NCBI RefSeq assembly: GCF_007827275.1
Contig: NZ_VISE01000001.1
Span: 868,001-932,000 of the forward strand
DNA from: Gillisia sp. Hel_I_86
GTDB taxonomy: Bacteria; Bacteroidota; Bacteroidia; Flavobacteriales; Flavobacteriaceae
Direction of reading: 5' to 3'
DNA: 64,000 nt
Positions 1-8,971 of this stretch are shown here, one piece after another. The stretch's first letter is position 1. The number at the start of each line of letters is the position of its first letter. The position numbers and the translations under genes are program-made. The notes beneath the pieces are model-generated. The model was given only the letters and a program-made list of their open reading frames with translations. It ran no database searches and was not told where the DNA came from.

Positions 1-944
1 TTAGCACAGCCCAGTAGCAGTAAAAACAAGGCTACAAGGCTAAGCATGATCAGGACATCCTTGTCTGCTACGGCCTTATTTATATCGTAGATACCAAAGT
101 CATCGTTGAAATGTAGATTGCTTAAAGGTTGGGCATAAAACTCACGGGTAGCACCAAATTTAACCGATTCTTTATCACCATGTTCGAGGGCCAATTCATT
201 CAGTTGTCCTTGAAAACCACTAACTAACGTACCTCCTTTGAGTTTTACCCAGAGTTGCGAAGTGCCCCAGGTGCTGTGCCAGCTAGTGTTGTTTATTCGA
301 TTATTTAAAGCTGTCTGGGGTGCTGTTTTTAGTGAAAGGAATTCCTGAAATACAATATCCGTACGCTCTTTAAAATCTGCCACGATCCCGGTAACGACCG
401 CAGGTGTTGAGTCGTTGTAAGTGAGTGTTTGCCCAAGTATTTGTGAGGGTACCAGGTTAGGGAAATAAAGTTTAGCCCTGGAATCCGTTAGCACCACCTC
501 GTTTGGATTTGACAATGGGTGCTGCCGTGATCCAGCCAGCCACTTATAATTGAAAAGGTCAAAATATTTTTGATCAGCAAAAACAACAAAATCCTGTTCT
601 TTAAATTCTGTTTTGCTTTGAGGCAAGCCAACATTTACTAATTTAAATTGGTGAAAAAAAGCGGCCGTCTCGATTCCTGCAACTTCATTTTTAACGGCAT
701 CAACCAATGGGATTGGTACACCGGGGTTGAAAGAGGTGCTTTCAGGATTGCTGAATTTGCTTGTAACCCGATAAATTCGATCGCCATCAGGATGAAATTT
801 ATCAAAGGTAAAGTCATAATAAACCATCATCCCAATCACCAAAGCCGCACTTAGGCCTATGGAGAGGCTAATGATATTGATCAACGAGAAGATTTTATGT
901 TTTGAGATATTACGCCACGCTATTTTTAAATAGTTCTTAATCAT
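1..944 (-). CDS. ABC transporter permease, MacB/FtsX type (3' end outside window)
   Basis: Reading the minus strand from the ATG at 942-944 gives an open frame of about 314 codons to the window edge. The N-terminus (MIKNYLKIAWRNISKHKIFS) is the standard start of Bacteroidetes MacB-type permeases, followed by a first membrane segment and a periplasmic core domain with a DGDRIYRV-like stretch. A second hydrophobic segment (LVALFLLLLGCA) begins just before the edge, so the FtsX domains are missing only because the window ends. It is downstream of and related to the permease at 1055-3487, and the two probably work with the ATPase at 3519-4196 in an efflux or envelope-remodelling ABC system. Substrate unknown. 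Confidence 0.85.
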   Translation of the reverse strand, partial: MIKNYLKIAWRNISKHKIFSLINIISLSIGLSAALVIGMMVYYDFTFDKFHPDGDRIYRVTSKFSNPESTSFNPGVPIPLVDAVKNEVAGIETAAFFHQFKLVNVGLPQSKTEFKEQDFVVFADQKYFDLFNYKWLAGSRQHPLSNPNEVVLTDSRAKLYFPNLVPSQILGQTLTYNDSTPAVVTGIVADFKERTDIVFQEFLSLKTAPQTALNNRINNTSWHSTWGTSQLWVKLKGGTLVSGFQGQLNELALEHGDKESVKFGATREFYAQPLSNLHFNDDFGIYDINKAVADKDVLIMLSLVALFLLLLGCA

Positions 945-959
945 AATTTTATGTTTTTT

Positions 960-992
960 AGACCTGTAAGGTTTTAAAAACCTGTTAGGTCT
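960..992. repeat. AGACCT...AGGTCT palindrome (terminator-like/REP)
   Basis: A 33-nt inverted repeat starts AGACCT, has a TTTTAAAA centre and ends AGGTCT followed by a T run. A related copy lies at 57449-57481 with different inner bases. It separates two permease genes transcribed in the same direction, so it may be a REP-like repeat or an attenuating hairpin. Confidence 0.6.
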
Positions 993-1054
993 TTTTTTAA
1001 CTGCGACTGCTATGTTCACCCTTCCGGGGAAATGTCCGAAGGATAAAGGGACCT

Positions 1055-3487
1055 TTATTCGGTTCTTAAACTTTTTACCGGGTTCTGTATGGCTGCTTTG
1101 ATACTTTGGTAGCTTACTGTAATTATAGCGATGCCTATAACTAAGAATGCCGAAAAAGCCATTATTTCCCAGCCTATCTGTATGCGATATGAAAAATCCT
1201 CCAACCAGTTATTCATAAAATACCAGCCAAATGGCAACGCAATAAGAGTAGCGATGGCGACAAGTTTTAGAAAGTCCGTTGTCAACCCAATAGTGATCTG
1301 GCTCACACTGGCTCCCAATACCTTGCGTACCCCTATTTCCTTAGTTCTATTCTGGGCATTGAATGCTGCCAGACCAAAAAGGCCCAGACAGGCGATAAAT
1401 ATGGATAAACTTGTAAATACAATAAAGATGCTGCCCAAGCGACGCTCCTCTTTGTAGGAGGTTTCAAATGCGTCATCCATAAAGCGATAATTGAAAGGCT
1501 GGCCAGGAGCCCTTTTTATCCAAATGCTTTCGATGCTGGCAATGACGCTGGCAAAATCATCTAATTTAAACTTGATGGCCATGGATCCTGTAGATCTGCT
1601 CATAAATAGTCCCAACGCACCAATATTTTCACGTAAGGATTCATAATGAAAATCCTTAATGACACCTATAACATGATAAAATTGAGGGTTTTCAAGTTCA
1701 ACTTCTTGCGTTATTCTTGTTCCAAGCGCTTCCCCTGCACTTAGACCCAGCTTCGCCAAGGTGGTTTCATTGATAATTACGGCAGTAGAATCTGCGGCAG
1801 ATTCGCTATTGAAATCGCGACCGGAGATCAACTCCAAACTTAATGTGTTTAAATAATTGTCATCCACTTCCCATGTTTGCATCTGGATGGCATATTCTTG
1901 ATCCATTGCGCCTTCTATAAAAAAGGAACTGTCGGACCGTGAAGATGGAGTAGGCATGAAGCTGCTCACTGTAGCACTTTGGACGGCACTCAAATTGAGA
2001 ATATCCCGTTTAAAAACATTCAGTTGTTTTCCAGCTGCATACGTGTCATTGATCACTAAAACCTGTTCTTTGTCAAAACCCAGATCCTTGTTTTGTATAA
2101 ACTTCAATTGCTGAAAAACCACAAGGGTACCAACAATCAAAAACACAGCAACCCCAAACTGAAACACAACGAGCATGCTTCTAATATTCCATTTGCTACT
2201 GTTCTTCATTCCGTTTCCCTTTAGGGTATCTACTGGAACAAATCGAGATAAGAAAAAGGCTGGATAACTACCAGAAACTAGCCCTAGAAGTATAGTGATA
2301 GTTAAAATAGCAATATAAAACAAAGGCTCTGTAAAAGGGATGCTGATATTTCTACCAGACAGATCATTGAAAAACGGTAATGCAATTGAAGCAATTATAA
2401 TTGCTAGGATCATTGAGGCAAAAGCAACAAGTCCAGATTCTGTTAGGAATTGCACAATTAATTGAAGCCTATTGGATCCCAGGGTCTTGCGTATACCTAC
2501 CTCCTTGGTTCTTTTTAGGGAATGCGCAGTGGATAGATTCATGAAATTCACGCATGCCAGAAAAATAAGGAAGAATCCAATGAAGGACAGAATGTATACG
2601 TTTTGGATCGTTCCTTTCTCGCCCATTTCAATCTGATTTTCAGAATACAGGTGAATATCAGTCAACGGAATGGTATGATACCGAATATAATTTCCAGACG
2701 CTGCAAAAGATTCCTTGGTCATGCCTGGAAACGTTTTTTGGGCCCAAGGCAGCACATACTTTTCAACCATATCTTCCAGTTGTAGCTGAAAATTATCAAG
2801 GCGGGTTTCTGGCGATAGTTTCACAAACGTATAGTAATTGTTGTTGCCCCAAATATTTTCACGGGAGGCCACGTTTCCAGCCATTGCCATAAATATGCTG
2901 TAATCTTTTAAAAAGGAGTTTTCGGGTAGATCCTCGATCACACCGGTTACTATATAGGTCTCTTTATTATTTAATAAAAGACTCATTCCTACAACATTGA
3001 CACTACCAAAATGATTTTCTGCAGCCGTTCTGCTCATAACCAGCGTATTGGTTTCTTTCAATGCCGATTCTTTGTGACCGTTAATAAGCTCAATCCCGAA
3101 CATATTGAAAAAGGTGGAATCCACATACGTGGTAGAAAGCTCTTTGATATTGGTTGTTTTATCACTGCTCCTAAATAGATTACTGCCTAGGGTTCTAAAC
3201 CGAACGGTATTTTCAACCTCCGCAAGATCTTTTTTTAAGGTTGCAGCCATCGGTGGAGCTGTTGCGGCGCTTTTCATCTCTGCACCACCAAATTTGATGT
3301 CCATATCGATTCTGTAGATGCGGTCTGCATCTGCAAACATTTTGTCATGGCTCAACTCATCATAAATATAGAGCGCTATAAGCAACCCACCGGCCATACC
3401 TATCGCAAGACCCATTGTATTGATCAAGGTAAAAAAGGATTGCTTTTTTAGGCTTCTAAATGCTATTTTAAAATAATTTCCGAACAT
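1055..3487 (-). CDS. ABC transporter permease, MacB/FtsX type
   Basis: An 810-residue protein with the layout of Bacteroidetes two-FtsX permeases. There is an N-terminal membrane helix (about residues 18-42), a MacB-type periplasmic domain, an FtsX domain with three helices (about 295-425), a second helix and periplasmic domain (from about 440), and a C-terminal FtsX domain (about 700-805). Conserved pieces such as RTKEVGIRK and RTKEIGVRKVLG sit before the FtsX helices. It lies 31 nt after the ATPase gene on the same strand. The order adaptor, ATPase, permease, permease is typical of tripartite MacB-like systems exporting drugs, peptides or lipids, but no substrate can be read from sequence. 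Confidence 0.92.
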   Translation of the reverse strand: MFGNYFKIAFRSLKKQSFFTLINTMGLAIGMAGGLLIALYIYDELSHDKMFADADRIYRIDMDIKFGGAEMKSAATAPPMAATLKKDLAEVENTVRFRTLGSNLFRSSDKTTNIKELSTTYVDSTFFNMFGIELINGHKESALKETNTLVMSRTAAENHFGSVNVVGMSLLLNNKETYIVTGVIEDLPENSFLKDYSIFMAMAGNVASRENIWGNNNYYTFVKLSPETRLDNFQLQLEDMVEKYVLPWAQKTFPGMTKESFAASGNYIRYHTIPLTDIHLYSENQIEMGEKGTIQNVYILSFIGFFLIFLACVNFMNLSTAHSLKRTKEVGIRKTLGSNRLQLIVQFLTESGLVAFASMILAIIIASIALPFFNDLSGRNISIPFTEPLFYIAILTITILLGLVSGSYPAFFLSRFVPVDTLKGNGMKNSSKWNIRSMLVVFQFGVAVFLIVGTLVVFQQLKFIQNKDLGFDKEQVLVINDTYAAGKQLNVFKRDILNLSAVQSATVSSFMPTPSSRSDSSFFIEGAMDQEYAIQMQTWEVDDNYLNTLSLELISGRDFNSESAADSTAVIINETTLAKLGLSAGEALGTRITQEVELENPQFYHVIGVIKDFHYESLRENIGALGLFMSRSTGSMAIKFKLDDFASVIASIESIWIKRAPGQPFNYRFMDDAFETSYKEERRLGSIFIVFTSLSIFIACLGLFGLAAFNAQNRTKEIGVRKVLGASVSQITIGLTTDFLKLVAIATLIALPFGWYFMNNWLEDFSYRIQIGWEIMAFSAFLVIGIAIITVSYQSIKAAIQNPVKSLRTE

Positions 3488-3518
3488 TTAATGGTTTTTT
3501 GCTTGATGAATGATCCCC

Positions 3519-4196
3519 TTAGACCAGTATATTCTCGGTTACTTTTTGCCCGTCCAGCATCCTAATTATCCTGTGGCTGAATTTTGCGTCGTGTTCGCTG
3601 TGCGTAACCATAATGATAGTGGTGCCCGCTTCGTTGAGTTCGGTGAGCAAATCCATAACCTCATTCCCGTTGCTGCTGTCCAAATTTCCTGTAGGCTCAT
3701 CGGCAAGAATGAGTTTAGGGTTATTAACCACGGCTCTGGCAACCGCAACCCGTTGCTGCTGCCCTCCCGATAATTGCTGTGGAAAGTGTTTTCTTCGATG
3801 CATGATCTGCATTTTTTCCAATACTGCATGAACCCGTTCTTTACGTTCCGCAGGTTTTACTCCTGTATAGATCAGAGGAAGCTCCACATTTTCAAAAACA
3901 CTTAGTTCATCGATGAGATTAAAGCTCTGGAAAACAAAACCTATGTTGTGCTTTCTAAGCTTGGCTCTCTGGCGCTCGTTATATCCTGCAACCTCAATCC
4001 CATTGAACAAATAGCTCCCACCATCGGGATCGTCCAGTAATCCAAGAATATTCAATAAGGTGGATTTTCCACATCCTGAAGGTCCCATAATGGCGGCAAA
4101 TTCTCCTTCTTTTACTTCAAAAGAAAGCTTGTTAAGGGCGATGGTCTGTACCTCTTCAGTTTTGTAATATTTCTCGAGGTTGGTTATTTTTATCAT
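3519..4196 (-). CDS. ABC transporter ATP-binding protein, MacB/LolD family
   Basis: A 225-residue nucleotide-binding protein that powers the adjoining permeases. Walker A is GPSGCGKST (residues 38-46), the Q-loop region is FVFQSFNLI, the signature is LSGGQQQR, and Walker B is LILADEPTGNLD followed by the H-loop VTHS. Length and motifs match the LolD/MacB ATPase subfamily. It is cytoplasmic and membrane-associated. An oppositely oriented four-helix-bundle gene and flanking repeats separate it from the adaptor gene upstream, so the operon appears interrupted by an insertion. Confidence 0.95.
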   Translation of the reverse strand: MIKITNLEKYYKTEEVQTIALNKLSFEVKEGEFAAIMGPSGCGKSTLLNILGLLDDPDGGSYLFNGIEVAGYNERQRAKLRKHNIGFVFQSFNLIDELSVFENVELPLIYTGVKPAERKERVHAVLEKMQIMHRRKHFPQQLSGGQQQRVAVARAVVNNPKLILADEPTGNLDSSNGNEVMDLLTELNEAGTTIIMVTHSEHDAKFSHRIIRMLDGQKVTENILV

Positions 4197-4217
4197 AGTT
4201 GTATAGGTTTGTTAATT

Positions 4218-4291
4218 GGCTTTCAGCTTTCGGCCTTCAGCTAAAAACTGACTGCTAACCGCTGACTGCTGATGACTAATTGCTGACGGCT
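4218..4291. repeat. Left flanking repeat of the four-helix-bundle gene
   Basis: A stretch rich in CTTTCAGC/CTTCAGC and CTGACTGCTAAC/CTGACTGCTGA units. It shares AGCTRAAAACTGAC with the right flank at 4747-4767. Such CTGA-rich repeats are non-coding here and bracket the inserted gene. Confidence 0.6.
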
Positions 4292-4337
4292 AAATTGGTG
4301 TTATATTTATTTTCTAAAAATTATTAAATTCCTTGTC

Positions 4338-4685
4338 ATGCGTAATTTTTTGAATCTTGAAATTTGGAAACGAAGCCATAAATTGACTTTGAAAATTTAT
4401 AAAACCACAAACTCTTTTCCTAAGGAAGAATTATTTGGGTTAACCAGTCAAATGCGTCGATCTTCTTCTTCCATTCCAACAAATATCGCAGAAGGTTCTG
4501 GAAGGAGCACCAATCAGCAATTTGCCTATTTTCTACAAATTGCATCCGGTTCTTGTTCAGAAATTCAATATCAATTAATTCTATCAAAAGACCTTTCGTA
4601 TATTTCTGAAGAATTATTTAATGAACTTCACAGGGAAACCATTGAAATTCGAAAAATGATTTTCCACTACACTTCAAAACTATAA
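4338..4685 (+). CDS. Four-helix bundle protein (23S rRNA IVS/S23 family)
   Basis: A 115-residue protein with the hallmarks of the IVS-encoded S23-like four-helix-bundle family: an N-terminal FLNLEIWKRSHKLTLKIY, then FPKEELFGLTSQMRRSSSSIPTNIAEGSGR, then a helix around EIQYQLILSKDL. Family members are found in 23S rRNA intervening sequences and, in Bacteroidetes, as stand-alone genes; a structural relative, Avd, works in diversity-generating retroelements. The gene is on the opposite strand between the adaptor and ATPase genes of an efflux operon and is bracketed by similar CTGA-rich repeats, which suggests it arrived as a mobile cassette. Function not established. Confidence 0.85.
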   Translation: MRNFLNLEIWKRSHKLTLKIYKTTNSFPKEELFGLTSQMRRSSSSIPTNIAEGSGRSTNQQFAYFLQIASGSCSEIQYQLILSKDLSYISEELFNELHRETIEIRKMIFHYTSKL

Positions 4686-4746
4686 ACAATAGCCGCTAGC
4701 TTCATGCCCATCTTTTCCGCTCTCATTCTATTTTTAAACCCATTTC

Positions 4747-4767
4747 CTGAAAGCTGAAAACTGACAG
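4747..4767. repeat. Right flanking repeat of the four-helix-bundle gene
   Basis: This 21-nt stretch contains GAAAGCTGAAAACTGACAG and ends 3 nt before the stop codon of the adaptor gene. It resembles part of the left flank (AGCTAAAAACTGAC). Confidence 0.55.
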
Positions 4768-4770
4768 TTT

Positions 4771-6021
4771 TTACCTTAACACCAACTCTTCAATATCCCC
4801 AAAATTGGAATAGCTGGAAGTTATAACCTTGTCACCGGCTTTTATTCCTTCCAAGACTTCATAATACTCGGTGTTCTGGCTTCCCAAACGAATTTGGGTT
4901 TTGAAGGCGGTCTCTCCATCTTCGGAAAGCTTAAAAATCCAGTTGCCTCCTGTCTGTTGAAAAAAACCTCCTTTTGAAACCAAAACCGCTTCTTTTTCCT
5001 GGCTCAAAGCAAGCTTTATCTGCAGGCTTTGCCCACGGCGTATATTTTCTGGGATACCTTTTATAAAATGCATATCTACCTGAAACCTTCCGTTTGAAAC
5101 CTGGGTATAGACCTTTTTTATTTCCAGGGCAAAATCTTTTCCGTTAAACATAAAAGTACCGCGCTGTCCGTTGAATATTCTGGAAATATAATGTTCGTCA
5201 ATTTCGGCACGTACCTTATAACCGCTCACTACATCGATTTGCCCCAATCTTTCGCCTTTGGATTTTGACTGGCCAATTTCGGCATCCAGCGCGGTAAGTT
5301 GCCCATCTACTGGAGCCCTGACCACAAGATCACCTACTTTTCTGCGCATTAGCTCCAGGGCTTTTCTGGTGCGCTCATAAGATTCACGTGCTTGTTGCGA
5401 TTCTTGCTTGCTGGAAAGGGAATCCTGCGCCAGCACCTCATTTGCCAGTTGATACTTTTCTTTTTGGTACTTATAATTATTCTCTGTTTCTATGTAATCC
5501 TGCCTGCCAATTGCCCCTTTATCGAGCAGTTTTTTGTTAAGCTGATATTTGCGGTTTGCTTCTATCAAATTATTCTCCACATCGGTGAGGTTATTTCGCT
5601 TATTTATGGTGTTCTGCCTGGCGGCGTTCTGCGAGATCTGCATTTGGGTAAGAAGATTGTAAACCTGGGTTTCCTGGTTTACCAGACTCAATTCTAGATC
5701 TGTATTGGACAATCTTATAATGGGCTCTCCTTTTTTCATCATCGTTCCATCTTCCACAAATCGTTCTTCTACCCGGCCACCTTCCATGGCATCCAGATAA
5801 ATAGTTGTTATGGGAAGCACTACGCCATTTACAGGAATATTTTCCTGAAAATTTCCTTTTTTAACTTCGCTGATGGTAATTCGTTCTTTTTCCACATTGA
5901 GTTTGGAATTTCCAGTGGATGAGAAAAGAACAAAAACGATCAAAACTGCAACAACTACAGTGCCCACAATAATTGCTATTTTCTTAGGTGTAAAGCGTTT
6001 CTTTTTTAAAGGTATGTCCAT
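4771..6021 (-). CDS. HlyD-family periplasmic adaptor subunit (efflux)
   Basis: An adaptor (membrane fusion) protein of about 416 residues. It has a Lys-rich start (MDIPLKKKRF), one membrane helix (IAIIVGTVVVAVLIVFVLF), a beta-barrel/lipoyl half-motif (VVLPITTIYLDAMEGGRV), a long coiled coil (about residues 110-225), the second lipoyl half (VRAPVDGQLTALDAEIGQSKSKGE), and a barrel and membrane-proximal domain. The frame opens further upstream with a GTG at 6039. I chose the ATG at 6021 because the predicted sigma-54 promoter would start transcription near 6039-6040 and because relatives begin with this basic stretch. It should link the MacB-like permease to an outer-membrane factor, which is not in the window. 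Confidence 0.9.
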   Translation of the reverse strand: MDIPLKKKRFTPKKIAIIVGTVVVAVLIVFVLFSSTGNSKLNVEKERITISEVKKGNFQENIPVNGVVLPITTIYLDAMEGGRVEERFVEDGTMMKKGEPIIRLSNTDLELSLVNQETQVYNLLTQMQISQNAARQNTINKRNNLTDVENNLIEANRKYQLNKKLLDKGAIGRQDYIETENNYKYQKEKYQLANEVLAQDSLSSKQESQQARESYERTRKALELMRRKVGDLVVRAPVDGQLTALDAEIGQSKSKGERLGQIDVVSGYKVRAEIDEHYISRIFNGQRGTFMFNGKDFALEIKKVYTQVSNGRFQVDMHFIKGIPENIRRGQSLQIKLALSQEKEAVLVSKGGFFQQTGGNWIFKLSEDGETAFKTQIRLGSQNTEYYEVLEGIKAGDKVITSSYSNFGDIEELVLR

Positions 6022-6050
6022 AAATACTTTTGTTTCCACTTAGATTATAA

Positions 6051-6064
6051 GCAATATGGTGCCA
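6051..6064 (-). promoter_or_regulatory. Sigma-54-like -24/-12 promoter of the efflux operon
   Basis: On the minus strand the sequence reads TGGCACCATATTGCTT, close to the sigma-54 consensus TGGCAC-N5-TTGC. The GG-to-GC spacing is 9 nt instead of the usual 10. It faces the adaptor gene and lies beside a gene for a sigma-54-type activator. Activity is inferred. Confidence 0.55.
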
Positions 6065-6116
6065 TAAATTTAAAATACTGTAAACCAGTTAATTAAAATG
6101 CGATTAATAGTGTAGG

Positions 6117-6157
6117 GTGTTCGGTTTTGATACAGGCTGTGTTCGGTTACAATACAT
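6117..6157. promoter_or_regulatory. Tandem direct repeats, candidate activator binding sites
   Basis: Two copies of GTGTTCGGTTnnnATACA (starts 6117 and 6139) are spaced 22 bp apart, i.e. about two helical turns. They lie 60-100 bp upstream of the sigma-54-like promoter at 6051-6064, the usual location for enhancer sites of an NtrC-type regulator. They also lie just upstream of the regulator gene, so autoregulation is possible. Confidence 0.5.
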
Positions 6158-6227
6158 TTCCAATATCCGGCATATTTCTGCCTTTGAAAGTGGAACAGCC
6201 TCTAAAGAAAATCGTAATATTGTGTTT

Positions 6228-7574
6228 ATGCAGCTAAAAGAAGCTAAAATACTTGTCATAGACGATGATGCAGATGTACTTACTGCTATGCGCCTTTTGC
6301 TGAAACCTTTTGTTGCTGAAATTTTAACTGAAAAAAATCCGGGCAATCTCACTTCGATTATATCTGAAAAGAAATTTGACATCATCATTTTGGACATGAA
6401 TTTCAACGGATTGGTGAATACCGGGAATGAAGGCATTTACTGGCTGAATAAAATAAAAGAAATCGCTCCAGATACAAATGTAATTCTTATAACTGCCTAT
6501 GGCGATATCGATCTTGCCATCCGGTCCTTAAAAGAAGGTGCTTCAGACTTTATCGTAAAACCTTGGCAAAACCAGAAAGTGATCGAGTCCATCAAAGAAA
6601 TGGTCCGGATCAAGAAAAAGACAGGTTCCAAATCCAGCAAGCTCCATATTGAAGGTGGAAAAATAGTGGGCGAAAGTGAGGAAATTCAAGAAGTGTTTTC
6701 CAAAATACAAAAAGTGGCACCTACAGATGCCAATATTTTGGTACTTGGAGAGAACGGTACCGGTAAAGATCTGGTTGCCAAAGCCATCCATGCAAATTCA
6801 AACCGGAAGAATAAAGCTTTCGTAAAAGTGGATGTTGGAGCGCTCACCTCCACATTATTCGAAAGTGAACTCTTCGGGTACAAGAAAGGTGCCTTTACTG
6901 ATGCCCGCGAAGATAGGAAAGGACGTTTTGAAGCCGCAAATGGTGGAACCTTGTTTTTAGATGAAATAGGCAATATCAGTCTTCGCCAACAGGCTAGATT
7001 ACTTACCGTCCTTCAAAACAGGCATATTACCCCGCTTGGTTCAAACGAAATGATCCCGGTCGATATCCGCCTAATTTGCGCAACGAACCTGGATATTTCA
7101 GAACTGTCAGACGAGTCAAAATTCCGGAAAGATCTTATTTACCGAATCAATACGGTAGATCTTATCGTTCCACCGCTTCGTGACAGAGGAACCGACGTGA
7201 CATTGCTGACCAGACATTTTCTCGATCGGTATTCAGAAAAATATAACAAAGGCCCTTTCAAACTAGATCAAAGTTTTTTAAAGAAACTTAAAAATCATCG
7301 GTTTCCCGGCAACGTGAGGGAATTGCAATTCGTGATAGAACGAACGGTGATCATGTGCGATTCGAACCTTTTAAAAGACAGCGATCTTTCCTTTTCACCC
7401 ATTGAAAGCAAATTGCAATCTGAAGAAATACAGGACATGCGCCTAGATACGGTCGAAAAGAACACAATTCTCAAGGTGATAGATAAAAACAAGGGCAATA
7501 TTTCTAAATCGGCACGAGAACTTGGGATTACAAGGGCTGCACTGTACCGGAGATTAGATAAATATGACCTTTAA
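6228..7574 (+). CDS. Sigma-54-dependent response regulator, NtrC family
   Basis: About 448 residues from the ATG at 6228. The frame is open from 6117, but upstream codons overlap the regulatory repeats and the receiver domain starts right after this ATG (MQLKEAKILVIDDD). Receiver: D12-D14, phospho-acceptor D56 in ILDMNF, T89 and K111. AAA+ domain: Walker A GENGTGKD (174-181), GAFTDA loop (221-226), Walker B GGTLFLDEIG. A Fis-type HTH forms the C-terminus (NISKSARELGITRAALYRRL). The sigma-54-contacting loop reads GAFTDA, not GAFTGA. It overlaps the histidine kinase gene by 11 nt, so the two form a two-component pair, probably controlling the divergent efflux operon. Confidence 0.93.
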   Translation: MQLKEAKILVIDDDADVLTAMRLLLKPFVAEILTEKNPGNLTSIISEKKFDIIILDMNFNGLVNTGNEGIYWLNKIKEIAPDTNVILITAYGDIDLAIRSLKEGASDFIVKPWQNQKVIESIKEMVRIKKKTGSKSSKLHIEGGKIVGESEEIQEVFSKIQKVAPTDANILVLGENGTGKDLVAKAIHANSNRKNKAFVKVDVGALTSTLFESELFGYKKGAFTDAREDRKGRFEAANGGTLFLDEIGNISLRQQARLLTVLQNRHITPLGSNEMIPVDIRLICATNLDISELSDESKFRKDLIYRINTVDLIVPPLRDRGTDVTLLTRHFLDRYSEKYNKGPFKLDQSFLKKLKNHRFPGNVRELQFVIERTVIMCDSNLLKDSDLSFSPIESKLQSEEIQDMRLDTVEKNTILKVIDKNKGNISKSARELGITRAALYRRLDKYDL

Positions 7575-8916
7575 GACCTATCATACAAGCATTCTTCTAA
7601 GGGTCCTAATCCTTGTGCTTCTTCTTGGAACTGCCATAATTTGCTTTTTTAAGAGGTGGTATTTAGCCGGAAGTTTCAGTCTTTTGGTAGTCATTATTGT
7701 GGTCTATGAGTTCTTCAGGTTCTTAAGTAAGCGATTTGAAGTTATTGATGATTTTTTTGAATCGGTTAAATACAAAGATTTTTCCAGGCTGTATTTGGCT
7801 GAAAACAAAACCAAAGATATTCGCCGTTTCTATGAGGGTTTCAATACGGTGAATGAAGTAGTTCGTGAGATAAATTCAGAAAAGGAAACCCAACATCTCT
7901 ATCTTCAGAAAATCCTGGAATTAGTGGATATTGGTATCCTAGCCTATGAAATTGAAAGCGGAAAAGTGCTGTGGAGCAACGAATCCTTTCAGAATACGCT
8001 AGATTTTCCATCTTTTAAAAATATCAATTTTGTCTCTAGTAGAAATCCGAAGGTATATGAACTGATTTTTGATAAATTTTATCCCAAATCAACAGCTGTG
8101 ACTTTGATTGTTCAAAAAGAAAATATCAAGGTTTTGCTCTCCAACAGTATTTTTAAGGTGGAAGAAAAAACCTTTAAACTCGTAGTAATTCATAATATAG
8201 AGGAAACGCTCAACAAAACCGAATCTGATGCTTGGAAAAAGTTGTTAAGTGTAATGACCCACGAAATCATGAATTCTATCGCCCCGATTTCTTCCCTTGC
8301 CAATACACTGAAATTCCAGGTGCAAATGCATCGGGAGCATCCGGCAGCAAATCAGCTGGATATTGAAGATCTTGACACGGGCCTTTCCAGCATTGAAAAG
8401 CGCAGTGAAGGTTTGCTGAAATTTGCAAAAACTTACCGTAGCCTAAATAAAGTAACCAGTCTTAACCTCGAAAAAGTCTTGGTGAAAGAACTGTTTGATG
8501 ATCTAGAATATTTAATGAAACCTCAGCTAAAAGATAAAAATATAGGCCTGGCCTTTTATCTTCCAAATAAAGAACTAGGGATCGAGATAGATTCTTATCT
8601 AATGGAACAGGTGCTTATCAACCTTATTCTAAACGCAATTGAGGCCGGCACGGAAATGGAGCATTCCAAAGTACAGGTTTCTGCCGGGAAAAAAACTGAT
8701 GGTCGTTTGTTCATAAGAGTTGCCGATAATGGAACTGGTATTTCTGAAGAGATCATGGAAGAGATATTTATACCGTTTTTTACTACAAAAAAGAATGGAA
8801 GTGGCATTGGCCTGAGCTTATCCAAACAGATCATGATGCTACATGGTGGAAAAATTCAGATAGAAAGTGAATTGGGGACGGGAACCAAAGTTTCATTAGT
8901 GTTTGCTCAATTATAG
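7564..8916 (+). CDS. Sensor histidine kinase
   Basis: A 450-residue membrane kinase. It has two N-terminal helices (about 11-28 and 33-50) with almost no periplasmic loop, a HAMP/PAS-like linker, a dimerisation helix with phospho-acceptor H233 in SVMTHEIMNSIAPI, and an HATPase_c domain with N box (INLILNAIEAG), G1 (DNGTGI), F box (FIPFFTTKK) and G2 (GSGIGLSLSKQI). The short periplasmic part suggests it senses a membrane or cytoplasmic signal. It is translationally coupled to the response regulator through the 11-nt overlap and should phosphorylate its D56. Confidence 0.93.
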   Translation: MTFKTYHTSILLRVLILVLLLGTAIICFFKRWYLAGSFSLLVVIIVVYEFFRFLSKRFEVIDDFFESVKYKDFSRLYLAENKTKDIRRFYEGFNTVNEVVREINSEKETQHLYLQKILELVDIGILAYEIESGKVLWSNESFQNTLDFPSFKNINFVSSRNPKVYELIFDKFYPKSTAVTLIVQKENIKVLLSNSIFKVEEKTFKLVVIHNIEETLNKTESDAWKKLLSVMTHEIMNSIAPISSLANTLKFQVQMHREHPAANQLDIEDLDTGLSSIEKRSEGLLKFAKTYRSLNKVTSLNLEKVLVKELFDDLEYLMKPQLKDKNIGLAFYLPNKELGIEIDSYLMEQVLINLILNAIEAGTEMEHSKVQVSAGKKTDGRLFIRVADNGTGISEEIMEEIFIPFFTTKKNGSGIGLSLSKQIMMLHGGKIQIESELGTGTKVSLVFAQL

Positions 8917-8971
8917 GCATGGCCTAAGAATGGACCACATCTTTATTTTATTGCCTTCTTTAAAAGAATGA

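Noticed and set aside
6104-6436. Minus-strand 110-codon frame over the regulator start
   Set aside because: It overlaps the receiver domain coding region and the promoter repeats, and has no recognisable features.
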